Positions 1 through 6,286 of a stretch of DNA of 8,798 nt are shown piece after piece. Below the pieces are notes generated by a model. That model was not told the DNA's origin and did not search any database. It saw nothing but the letters and a program-made list of their open reading frames with translations. The first letter of the stretch is position 1; each line of letters begins with the position of its first letter. This stretch comes from Myxococcota bacterium. Lineage in GTDB: Bacteria; Myxococcota; Polyangia; GCA-2747355; JAKLHH01. A program made the position numbers and the translations under genes. The stretch is from contig JAKLHH010000246.1 in the NCBI GenBank assembly GCA_022710245.1, forward strand, positions 1 to 8,798, written 5' to 3'.

Positions 1-1130
1 CGCGCCGGGAGCACCTCCGTCCCCTGCGCGGTCTCCAGCTCGACGCTGTCGAGCTCTCCGGCGGCGCCGCGGAAGCGGAGCGGCCGGGCGCCGAGGCGGA
101 GCGTGAGGTTCGCCTGGCTGCTCACCTCGCGCACCAGCTGCTCGCGAGCGGAGAGGTGATCGCGGCGATGGCAGAGCGTGACGTGCGCGCCGGCGCGGGC
201 GAGGATCACGGCGTTCTCGCAGGCCGAGTCGCCCCCCCCGATGACGACGACGCGCTTGCCCGCCAGCTGCTCGGCGTCGCGCGCGGCGGTGGCGAGGAGG
301 CCTCGCCCCGCCAGCTCACGCTCACCAGGGACGCCCAGCTCGCGACGGCGTACGCCGCTGGCCAGGATCACGGTGCGGGCGCGCACCTTGAGCTCCCCGC
401 CGTCGTCGGCGCGCGCGAGCTGGAGCTGGCAGCCCTCGCTCGAGGCCTGCGCCGTGAGGGCCCTCGCGCGCAGCCAGCGCCCGCCGTGCTGGGCGACCTG
501 GCGCCAGAGCCGCCGGGCCAGCGCGCGGCCGGTCATCGGGTTCATCCCCGGTAGATCGGGCATGGCGCCGTGGACGAGGTGCAGCTGGCCGCCGAGCTCC
601 GGCGCCGGGTCGACGAGCAGCGCCGGGTGCCCGAGGCGCCAGCACCAGAGGGTCGCGGCCATGCCCGCCGCGCCGCCGCCGATCACGACGATCTCCTCGG
701 GATCGGCGACCTGGTCGGCGCCGACAGGCCGCGGGCGCACCTCGGAGTCGTCGAGGCCCAGCTCCACCTCCACCCCGGCGGCCGAGGCGAGCCGCAGGCA
801 GTTGAGCTTGCGCAGGCGCACGCGCACCCAGGTCGCGCCCGGCCGGTCGAGCACCGCCTGCCCGATGCTGGTCGCCAGGCCCTCGACGAGCGGCCAGTGG
901 CGCTGCTCGACCACGCGCCGCGCGGTGCGAGCGATGGCGACGTAGTCGAGCGTGTCGCGCAGCCGCTCGCTGCGGGCGGGCAGGTCGATGTCCTCGAGAC
1001 CGACCCAGAGGTCGACGACGATCGGCTGCTCGGCGCCCTGCTCGCCGGGATCCACCCCGACCCGCGCGTTGAGGCGCAGCTCGCTGACGAAGATCTGGGC
1101 GCCGCGCACCGGCGGCTGCTGCTCGCTCAC
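1..1130 (-). CDS. FolB-like dihydroneopterin aldolase domain fused to a thioredoxin-reductase-like FAD/NAD(P)H oxidoreductase (3' end outside window)
   Basis: About 376 residues are visible and the C-terminus is cut off by the window start. The GTG start is chosen because AGGAGGAG (1133-1140) sits two bases upstream and the aldolase domain begins a few residues in. Residues 13-124 match dihydroneopterin aldolase, the folate-pathway enzyme that cleaves dihydroneopterin. By eye against the S. aureus enzyme, the catalytic Glu, Tyr, Glu and Lys fall at E30, Y63, E83 and K108. A short linker (125-146) leads to the FAD Rossmann motif VVIGGGAAGMAA (148-159), an ELGGQL flavin segment (178-183), ILASGVRRRELGVPGE (255-270), and the NAD(P)H motif VVVIGGGDSACENA (294-307). 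This order is that of the thioredoxin reductase family. However, the segment that normally carries CATC just before the second Rossmann motif reads LLATAARDA (278-286), with no cysteine. It is therefore probably not a true thioredoxin reductase; a TrxR-like ferredoxin/flavodoxin reductase or another flavin oxidoreductase fits better. Domain assignment is strong, but the substrate of either half is unknown. It is transcribed divergently from the 1252 gene. Confidence 0.88.
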   Translation of the reverse strand, partial: MSEQQPPVRGAQIFVSELRLNARVGVDPGEQGAEQPIVVDLWVGLEDIDLPARSERLRDTLDYVAIARTARRVVEQRHWPLVEGLATSIGQAVLDRPGATWVRVRLRKLNCLRLASAAGVEVELGLDDSEVRPRPVGADQVADPEEIVVIGGGAAGMAATLWCWRLGHPALLVDPAPELGGQLHLVHGAMPDLPGMNPMTGRALARRLWRQVAQHGGRWLRARALTAQASSEGCQLQLARADDGGELKVRARTVILASGVRRRELGVPGERELAGRGLLATAARDAEQLAGKRVVVIGGGDSACENAVILARAGAHVTLCHRRDHLSAREQLVREVSSQANLTLRLGARPLRFRGAAGELDSVELETAQGTEVLPA

Positions 1131-1132
1131 GG

Positions 1133-1140
1133 CTCCTCCT
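1133..1140 (-). promoter_or_regulatory. Strong ribosome binding site that sets the GTG start of the fusion gene
   Basis: Read on the minus strand, AGGAGGAG lies just before CC and the GTG at 1130. The core is slightly close to the start, but it is the only purine-rich run nearby, and the frame it opens enters the aldolase domain directly. Confidence 0.65.
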
Positions 1141-1189
1141 CGGCCTCGCCCCCTCGCTCCCCGGTCGGGTCTGGCGCCGGGACGGTCTC

Positions 1190-1218
1190 AGTCTACCCCA
1201 ACCGGCGCCGGCGTCGAC
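1190..1218 (-). promoter_or_regulatory. Candidate sigma-70-type promoter for the fusion gene
   Basis: On the minus strand, GTCGAC (1218-1213) is followed after exactly 17 bases by TAGACT (1195-1190). TAGACT matches four of six -10 consensus bases; the -35 match is weak. The start point would leave a leader of roughly 50 bases before GTG 1130. The proposed -35 is a palindrome shared with the opposite-facing promoter of the 1252 gene. Judged by eye only. Confidence 0.35.
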
Positions 1219-1233
1219 CGCCGGGGCGCGTGC

Positions 1234-1239
1234 TATCAT
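1234..1239 (+). promoter_or_regulatory. Strong -10 element of a near-leaderless promoter for the 1252 gene
   Basis: TATCAT, preceded by TGC, stands out in an otherwise G+C-only stretch and matches the -10 consensus at five of six positions. It ends 12 bases before the ATG at 1252, so transcription would begin only about 5-7 bases before the start codon. No Shine-Dalgarno sequence lies between. A -35 is not clear: GTCGAC at 1213-1218 would give a short 15-base spacer. Confidence 0.5.
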
Positions 1240-1251
1240 CCGCGGCGCGCC

Positions 1252-2712
1252 ATGAGACGCCTCCTCGCCTCGCTGCTCCTCCTCGCGCTCGGGATCGCTG
1301 CCCACGAGGGACGACTCGCGTTCATCCGCTCCTGGTTCCGCCCGGGGCCGCCGCGCGCGCCAGCGCGGCTGGCGGCGCCGCGCACCGGCCCGCTGCATCC
1401 GGTGAGGGTGCTCCTCGTCGACGGTCTCGGCGAGGCGACCGCCGACCGGCTCCCCGCGCTCTCCCGGCTCTGTAACGAGGGGCTGCGGCTCCGCGTCGAC
1501 GCCGGGTTCCCCAGCGTCTCGCTGCCGGTCCAGCACGTGCTCTGGACGGGCGCCTGGCAGAACGAGTCGGGGGTGGAGTTCGCCGTGGCGCAGCTCCGGC
1601 GCCCGGCGCTGGAGTCGCTGCCGGAGCTGGTCACGCGCCGCTCGGGGAGCGCGATCGCCATCGCCGAGTCGCACCGCGAGGTCGCCGCCTCCTTCCCCTT
1701 CTCGCACGTCGTCGCGCCGCGCGCCGGAGCGCGGCCACAGGCTGCGCTCGAGCTGCAGCAGGAGGTGCTGGTGGAGGCGCAGAGCAGCGCGCCGCTGGTC
1801 TTCGTCCACACCCTCGCCGTCGACGAGGCGGGGCACCGGGGCGGCGCCCTCTCGCCGGGCTACCGCGAGGCAGCGCTCCGCTCGGACGAGCTCCTCGCCG
1901 CCCTGCTGCAGGTGCGGCAGCCCGAGTGGACGCTGCTCGTCCTCGCCGACCACGGGCACCTGGCCGGCGGGGGGCATGGCGACCTCGAGGACGAGGTGCG
2001 GTTCGTGCGCGCCTGCGTCGCCGGGCCGGGGCTGCCCGCGGGCAGGAGCGCGACAGCGACGATGCCCGACCTGACGGCGCTGATCGCCGACCGCCTCGGG
2101 ATCGAGCGTCCGGCCGCCTGCGCCGGCCGCTCCCTCGCCGACCTCCTCGCCGGCGCGCCGCCGCCGCTGCAGGCGGGGCCGGGGATGCTCGGCCTGCGCC
2201 TGCTCCTCGCGCTCCTCGCGGCCGGTGCCGGCCTCGCGCTCGCCCTGCGGGCGGCCCGCGCTGTGCTCACCTCGCGCGGCGAGGACCACGCCCGCACGGC
2301 CTCACCGCCCGCTCGGATCCTCCTCGCCCTCTCGCCGCTCGGCCTCGCGCTGGGCGCGCTCTCGCTCCTCGCCCTCGGACCGCCCTCGCTCTCGCGTGGC
2401 TACGTCTACCCCGCGCTCTCGCTGCCGCTCCTCGCGACGGGGCTCGCGGTCGCGCTCCTCGTCGCGCTGCAGCTCTGGACCGCGCGGGACCTCGGCGCGC
2501 CGCGCGCGCCGTCCCTCCTGCTCCTCGGGGTGGGCCTCCTGACGCCGGCGCTGCTCCTCGTCGCGCTCGCCGGCTGGCCGGTGCGGCTCCCTCCGCTGGT
2601 GCCCTACGTCAGCGCCTGGGCATCGGCGCTCCTCGAGCTCGCCGCCTGCGGGCTGGTCGGGCTCGCGCTGGCGGGGGTGCTGATCGGGGAGGAGCGGCCG
2701 GCCGCGCGCTGA
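1252..2712 (+). CDS. Membrane-anchored alkaline-phosphatase-superfamily enzyme, similar to phosphodiesterases/GPI ethanolamine-phosphate transferases
   Basis: 486 residues. ATG 1252 is chosen because it follows a strong -10 element and opens with a hydrophobic, signal-anchor-like segment (residues 4-17); the frame extends further upstream but would overlap the fusion gene. The metal-site pattern of the alkaline phosphatase superfamily is present in order. It consists of LLVDGLG (54-60, metal ligand D57), PSVSLPVQHVLWTG (87-100, S90 as likely nucleophile), VDEAGHRGG (190-198, D191 and H195), LADHGH (231-236, D233 and H234) and GGGHGD (239-244, H242). The DEAGHRGG and later GHGD..DE elements recall the PIG-N/PIG-O/PIG-G group of ethanolamine-phosphate transferases and type I phosphodiesterases. 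After about residue 300 there are roughly five hydrophobic helices (about 304-326, 346-365, 377-400, 408-430, 443-475). The catalytic domain would be outside the cytoplasm. Substrate unknown; transfer or hydrolysis of a phospho-group on a lipid or glycan is an inference. No close family name can be given with certainty. Confidence 0.85.
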   Translation: MRRLLASLLLLALGIAAHEGRLAFIRSWFRPGPPRAPARLAAPRTGPLHPVRVLLVDGLGEATADRLPALSRLCNEGLRLRVDAGFPSVSLPVQHVLWTGAWQNESGVEFAVAQLRRPALESLPELVTRRSGSAIAIAESHREVAASFPFSHVVAPRAGARPQAALELQQEVLVEAQSSAPLVFVHTLAVDEAGHRGGALSPGYREAALRSDELLAALLQVRQPEWTLLVLADHGHLAGGGHGDLEDEVRFVRACVAGPGLPAGRSATATMPDLTALIADRLGIERPAACAGRSLADLLAGAPPPLQAGPGMLGLRLLLALLAAGAGLALALRAARAVLTSRGEDHARTASPPARILLALSPLGLALGALSLLALGPPSLSRGYVYPALSLPLLATGLAVALLVALQLWTARDLGAPRAPSLLLLGVGLLTPALLLVALAGWPVRLPPLVPYVSAWASALLELAACGLVGLALAGVLIGEERPAAR

Positions 2713-2736
2713 CCCGGCTCGTGCTGATCTTCGGCG

Positions 2737-2753
2737 CCGGCGTGCCTCGCCGG
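2737..2753 (+). terminator. Weak hairpin after the 1252 gene
   Basis: CCGGCG and CGCCGG can pair around a five-base loop, 25 bases after the stop codon of the 1252 gene. No T-run follows, so an intrinsic terminator is doubtful. In DNA this GC-rich, such hairpins arise easily by chance. Confidence 0.2.
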
Positions 2754-2756
2754 AGG

Positions 2757-2787
2757 TTGCGGCCGGCGCGGTTCTCTCCTTTACTAT
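2757..2787 (+). promoter_or_regulatory. Candidate promoter for the alarmone synthetase gene
   Basis: TTGCGG (2757-2762) is followed by TTTACT at 2780-2785 (17-base spacer), overlapping TACTAT at 2782-2787 (19-base spacer). This is the only A+T-rich spot in the 103-base gap between genes. A start point near 2793 leaves a leader of about 23 bases containing the GAGGAGA ribosome site. The apparent ATG at 2786 would lie upstream of the transcript and is not the start codon. Confidence 0.45.
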
Positions 2788-2802
2788 GGCGGCGGCGCGG
2801 CA

Positions 2803-2809
2803 GAGGAGA
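2803..2809 (+). promoter_or_regulatory. Ribosome binding site deciding the start of the alarmone synthetase
   Basis: GAGGAGA ends six bases before GTG 2816 and twelve before ATG 2822. The in-frame ATG at 2786 lies upstream of this site and within the promoter. GTG 2816 has the best spacing; ATG 2822 would shorten the protein by two residues only. Confidence 0.6.
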
Positions 2810-2815
2810 GCCACC

Positions 2816-4024
2816 GTGACCATGTCAGATCCACGAGGAGCAGGCGGAGCACCGCCAGGGGACCTCAGCCACCCGAGGGCCGAGCGAGGCCTCGGCGAGG
2901 AGCTCGTCCTCGAGTACGACGCGCTCCTGCCTCAGCTCCACGCCTGCGAGGCGAGGCTCGCCGAGGAGCTGGCCGCCGTGCACCGCCGCGGCGCGCTCGC
3001 GCTCCACTCCCTCTCCTCGCGCGTCAAGGAGCGCGAGAGCCTCCTCGCCAAGCTGCAGCGGCCAGACCGCACCTACGCCCGCCTGGCCGAGGTCACCGAC
3101 GTGGTCGCGCTCCGCGTGGTCACCTACTTCGAGGACGACCTGCCGGCCGTGGCGTCCTTCGTCGAGGAGCGCTTCGAGGTGGAGCTCGCCCGCTCCGGCG
3201 ACACGATGCGCCGCCTCGACCCCTCGCAGTTCGGCTACCGCTCGCTCCACTACGTCTGCCGCGCGCCGCGGGCCATCGCCGAGCCGCTCGGGCTGCCGCA
3301 GCCGTTCTTCTTCGAGGTGCAGATCCGCACCATCCTGCAGCACGCCTGGGCCGAGATCGAGCACGACCTCGGCTACAAGTCGCGGCCCGGGCTGCCGGAC
3401 CACCTGCAGCGGCGCTTCTCGCGGCTCGCCGGCCTGATCGAGATCGCCGACGCGGAGTTCGTCAGCCTGCGCCAGAGCCTCGCCGCCTACCGCGAGGAGG
3501 TGCGGCAGCGCATCACCTCGTGCGCCGGTGAGGTCGCGCTCGACCCGGTCTCGCTCGCCTGCTTCGTGCAGGGGCCGGAGGTCGCCGCGCTCGACGCCGC
3601 GCTCGCCGAGCGGCTGGGGCTCGCGGTGGGCGGGCCGCCCTTCCAGACCGAGTACCTCCTGCGCATGCTGCGCCTCGCCGGCTTCCACGAGCTCGGGGAG
3701 CTCCGCCGCGCGCTCGGCGAGCTGGGCCCCGCCGCGCTGGCCCTGGTCGCCCCTTACTTCCGCTTCACCGCGGCGGTCTGGGGCTTCGATCACCGCAACC
3801 TCGACGACGTCTCCCCCGGCTACGGGCTGGTCTTCCTGGCGCACGCCCAGCTCCTGCGCGGGGCGGGGCTGCGGCTCGAGGAGCTGGAGAAGGTGACGCG
3901 CTTCTACCGCGAGCTCGACTACCCCGGCGACGAGGCGACGGCGCGCCGGGTCGCGGGCGCGCTCCTCGAGGCGCTCGGCCCGCAGGCCGCGCTCCCGCTC
4001 CTCGAACGTCCCGTGGGCGCCTGA
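2816..4024 (+). CDS. Small alarmone synthetase: RelA/SpoT-type GTP pyrophosphokinase domain with long C-terminal extension
   Basis: 402 residues from GTG 2816. Predicted to transfer pyrophosphate from ATP to GDP or GTP, making (p)ppGpp in the cytoplasm. The synthetase fold covers about residues 28-225. It shows SSRVKERESLLAKL (67-80, ATP-binding R69/K71), TDVVALRVV (94-102, metal-binding D95), QFGYRSLHYV (138-147, the guanine-stacking Tyr is Y141) and FEVQIRTILQHAWAEIEHDLGYK (166-188, catalytic E167). No HD hydrolase domain precedes it, and no TGS or ACT domain follows, so it is not a long Rel/SpoT; degradation must come from elsewhere. It is longer than the 200-260 residues of RelQ/RelP-type enzymes. 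Residues about 226-402 form a mostly helical extension beginning near LDPVSLACFVQGPE, which I cannot assign to a named domain. No small antitoxin-like gene is adjacent. It has its own candidate promoter 103 bases after the membrane enzyme gene, so it need not be in its operon. All key synthetase residues appear present. Confidence 0.9.
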   Translation: MTMSDPRGAGGAPPGDLSHPRAERGLGEELVLEYDALLPQLHACEARLAEELAAVHRRGALALHSLSSRVKERESLLAKLQRPDRTYARLAEVTDVVALRVVTYFEDDLPAVASFVEERFEVELARSGDTMRRLDPSQFGYRSLHYVCRAPRAIAEPLGLPQPFFFEVQIRTILQHAWAEIEHDLGYKSRPGLPDHLQRRFSRLAGLIEIADAEFVSLRQSLAAYREEVRQRITSCAGEVALDPVSLACFVQGPEVAALDAALAERLGLAVGGPPFQTEYLLRMLRLAGFHELGELRRALGELGPAALALVAPYFRFTAAVWGFDHRNLDDVSPGYGLVFLAHAQLLRGAGLRLEELEKVTRFYRELDYPGDEATARRVAGALLEALGPQAALPLLERPVGA

Positions 4025-4030
4025 TCGGCG

Positions 4031-4043
4031 GGGACCGCGTCCC
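4031..4043. terminator. Small hairpin between convergent genes
   Basis: GGGAC and GTCCC pair around CGC in the 21 bases separating the stop codons of the alarmone synthetase and the sulfatase-fold gene. Location suits a bidirectional terminator, but the stem is short and there is no T-run on either strand. Confidence 0.25.
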
Positions 4044-4045
4044 GC

Positions 4046-6199
4046 TCAGCGCTTGGGCTTGAGCCGGTCGACGCTGATCAGCTTGTAGCCCGCGAGCTGC
4101 TGCGCGAGCTGGCGCGCGAGCTCCGGCTTCTCGTCGGCGAGGTTCTTCTCCTCGGCGAAGTCGTGCTCGAGGTCGTAGAGCTCCACCAGGCCGCGGTCGA
4201 GCCAGGTGAGGAACTTCCACGGCCAGACGATGATCGCCTGCTGCTTCGCCTCGTACATGAGCAGCGGGTGGAGGAAGCCGGCGAGCTCCTCGCCGCGCAG
4301 CCCGAGGAGGTGGGGGAGCAGGCTGACGCCGTGCATCGGCGGCGCCTCGATGCTCGCGAGGTCGAGCAGCGACGGGAGCAGGTCGGCGACGCTCACCGGG
4401 TGGTCGAGCACGGCCCCGGGCACGCCCGGGATGCGCACCGCCAGCGGCACGTGCACGAGCGGGTTGAAGAGCACGTCGCCGTGGTTCGCCGGCAGCCGCG
4501 GGCTCTCGGCCAGCCCCTCGCCGTGGTCGCCGAGGAGCACGACGATGGTGCGCTCGCGCAGGCGCGCCGCGTCCAGGCCGTCGAGGAAGCGGCCGAGCTC
4601 CCCGTCGGTGTAGCGGACCAGCGACTGGTAGAAGGGCTTGCCGCGCGGGGCGCGGTAGCGGGCCGGGTCGGGGAGCCGCGCGGCCTCGATCTGGTGGTGC
4701 TCGTGCACGTCGAAGTAGTGCAGCCAGAGGAGGAAGCGCTCCTCGCCGTGCTCTGTGAGGAAGCGGAGGCCCTCGTCGGTGACCAGCCCGGCGGTGGGGC
4801 GGGTGCCCACGTCCCGCCGCCCGGGGTCGTTGACGATCACCTTGCGCCCGTCGAGCCCGTCCATCGCGAACTGCTTGCCGAGCCAGCGCTCGACCTCGCG
4901 CTGGAAGACGCCGTGGGTGAGGAAGCCCGCCTTGCGATAGAGCGCGAAGACGCTGCGGTTGCTCGGGTCGAAGGGGTCGAGCTGGCCGGTGAAGATGGTG
5001 GCCATGCCGATGTCGGTGCCAGCGCCTGTCGAGAAGGCGCGACGAAACCAGCGGCTCTCGCCGAGGAGCCGGAGCAGGCGAGGGTAGGCCGCCAGGTTGG
5101 CCGGCGTGCGCTCGACCTGGTCCGCGCGCAGGGCGTCGACGACGAGCAGCACCACGCTGTAGCGCCCGGTGCGGGCCAGCACCCGCTCGAAGTCGCCCGC
5201 GCGCCTCCAGCCGGGGAGCGCGCGCCGGTAGCCGGCCAGGTCCAGCGCGCGGCGCGGCGGGGGCGGGGGCGGCGGCGGCAGCGCGTCGGTGCCGTCGCAG
5301 TCTTCGTCGACGCCGTTGCCGGGCACCTCGCGCGCGAAGGGGTGGACGTTCGCGTCGAGGTTGTCGCAGTCCTGCTCGCCGAAGATGACCGAGTAGCGAT
5401 CGCCGTCGAAGTCGAGGAGCGCGCGGAAGACCGCGACCAGGCGGCCAGCGGCGTGCGTGCGGTCCGCGAAGAGCTGGCGGGCCCGCTGCGAGGGGAGCGT
5501 GGTGAGCGCGGCCCCGGCGAAGAGCGGCAGCGAGAGGGCGAGCAGGGCGGGCGCCAGCCAGCGCGCGCGGCTCGGCCGGGCGGCGTGCGCGAGGAGCGAC
5601 CAACCGGCCGCCATCAGCGCGAGGCAGCTGAGGAGGAGCAGCAGCCAGTGCAGGTACGCGTACTGGTGCGGGTAGAGCTTGTGGTCGACCCAGACGGCGA
5701 GCCCGGCCGCGGTCAGCGCGGCGGGGGTCAGGAGCAGGCGGAGCCGGCGGCCGCGCAGGCGCCGCCCGACGCCGCCGGCCAGCGCCACGCCGGCGACGGT
5801 GAGGCCGAGGAGCAGCGGGGCGAGCAGCCAGGGCCCGTAGGGCGCATACCACCGCGCCGAGATGCCCGTACCCCGGAAGAGGCTCTGCGAGACGGGGATG
5901 ATCACCGGCAGCGCGAGCAGGCCACCGGCGAGCCGCGGGGCCCAGGCCCAGCGGCGGAGGGCGCGCGTCATCGCCAGCGCCAGGCGGCACGCGAGCGCGA
6001 GGAGCGCGGCGCTGAAGAGGGTCACGGCGAGCGCCGGCGCGAGGAGCGAGAGCAGCGACGCCGGGGCCTGGCGCAGGAGGAGCGCGTCGACGCCGGCCAG
6101 CGCCAGGCCCGCCCCGAGCGCGGCGAGCTCGGGCTCGAAGCGGGGCAGGGTCGGGGGCTGCGGGCCGCGCGAGGCTGAGGGGCGAGGGCCGGGTGACAT
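4046..6199 (-). CDS. Polytopic membrane sulfatase-fold protein (phosphotransferase-like, Thr nucleophile) with MopE-type metal-binding insert
   Basis: 717 residues. After a Pro-rich cytoplasmic start there are about six or seven hydrophobic helices (roughly residues 24-245). Next comes an acidic MopE-type motif, DFDGDRY...DCDN..DANVHP..E...NGVDEDCDGTD (263-305), then a run of eight prolines (308-315). A sulfatase-fold catalytic domain (about 346-700) follows. It contains LLVVDALRADQ (metal ligand D355), GTDIGMATIFTG (394-405), LGDHGEGLAES (D558, H559) and a following NHGDVLFNPLVHVPL. The position held by the modifiable Cys/Ser of true sulfatases is T395, and the C/S-x-P-x-R signature is missing. 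It therefore cannot be a formylglycine sulfatase and resembles LtaS/EptA-like phospho-group transferases, which use Thr. The C-terminal ELYDLEHDFAEEKNLA element is typical of sulfatase-family proteins. The catalytic domain should face the periplasm. It lies downstream of and on the same strand as the BAAT lipoprotein gene (87-base gap) but has its own -10 element. The substrate is unknown. Confidence 0.88.
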   Translation of the reverse strand: MSPGPRPSASRGPQPPTLPRFEPELAALGAGLALAGVDALLLRQAPASLLSLLAPALAVTLFSAALLALACRLALAMTRALRRWAWAPRLAGGLLALPVIIPVSQSLFRGTGISARWYAPYGPWLLAPLLLGLTVAGVALAGGVGRRLRGRRLRLLLTPAALTAAGLAVWVDHKLYPHQYAYLHWLLLLLSCLALMAAGWSLLAHAARPSRARWLAPALLALSLPLFAGAALTTLPSQRARQLFADRTHAAGRLVAVFRALLDFDGDRYSVIFGEQDCDNLDANVHPFAREVPGNGVDEDCDGTDALPPPPPPPPRRALDLAGYRRALPGWRRAGDFERVLARTGRYSVVLLVVDALRADQVERTPANLAAYPRLLRLLGESRWFRRAFSTGAGTDIGMATIFTGQLDPFDPSNRSVFALYRKAGFLTHGVFQREVERWLGKQFAMDGLDGRKVIVNDPGRRDVGTRPTAGLVTDEGLRFLTEHGEERFLLWLHYFDVHEHHQIEAARLPDPARYRAPRGKPFYQSLVRYTDGELGRFLDGLDAARLRERTIVVLLGDHGEGLAESPRLPANHGDVLFNPLVHVPLAVRIPGVPGAVLDHPVSVADLLPSLLDLASIEAPPMHGVSLLPHLLGLRGEELAGFLHPLLMYEAKQQAIIVWPWKFLTWLDRGLVELYDLEHDFAEEKNLADEKPELARQLAQQLAGYKLISVDRLKPKR
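5285..5413 (-). other. MopE-type acidic metal-binding motif within the sulfatase-fold protein
   Basis: Codes for residues 263-305 of the 4046-6199 gene. Two Asp-rich loops, DFDGDRY and QDCDNLDANVHP, plus NGVDEDCDGTD, with two cysteines placed to form a disulfide. This is the calcium/copper-binding pattern described for the MopE family and common in secreted proteins of myxobacteria. It is followed by eight prolines, a rigid spacer before the catalytic domain. Confidence 0.75.
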
Positions 6200-6207
6200 C
6201 GGCGCGC

Positions 6208-6213
6208 AGCATA
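6208..6213 (-). promoter_or_regulatory. -10 element of a near-leaderless promoter for the sulfatase-fold gene
   Basis: TATGCT on the minus strand ends eight bases before ATG 6199, so the transcript would start almost at the start codon. No Shine-Dalgarno sequence is present in GCGCGCCG before the ATG. No convincing -35 was seen upstream. The remaining 70 bases of the gap to the BAAT gene hold nothing else I can name. Confidence 0.4.
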
Positions 6214-6286
6214 CCCGATGGGGGCGGCGTGGGGGAAGGCGGGGCGAGGCAGGTAGGTATTCGGGCTGGGCTCGGACTGACCCAGA

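Noticed and set aside
156..1475. Plus-strand open frames opposite the aldolase/oxidoreductase fusion
   Set aside because: The minus strand carries unmistakable FolB and FAD/NAD(P)H motifs with a ribosome site; the plus-strand frames are low-complexity antisense.
322..2289. A 655-codon minus-strand open frame overlapping the fusion gene and the membrane enzyme gene
   Set aside because: It is an Arg/Gly/Ala-rich shadow of two well-supported genes and has no motif of its own.
2786..2815. Upstream ATG 2786 as the start of the alarmone synthetase
   Set aside because: This ATG overlaps the likely -10 element, lies before the ribosome site at 2803-2809, and would add an unsupported ten-residue MAAARQRRAT start.
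4163..6178. A 671-codon plus-strand open frame antisense to the sulfatase-fold gene
   Set aside because: The Glu/Val/Ala/Arg-rich product mirrors the codons of the real gene on the other strand. There is no ribosome site and no recognisable domain.
4046..6199. Annotation as a true sulfatase
   Set aside because: The Cys/Ser-x-Pro-x-Arg site needed for formylglycine formation is absent; Thr occupies the nucleophile position.
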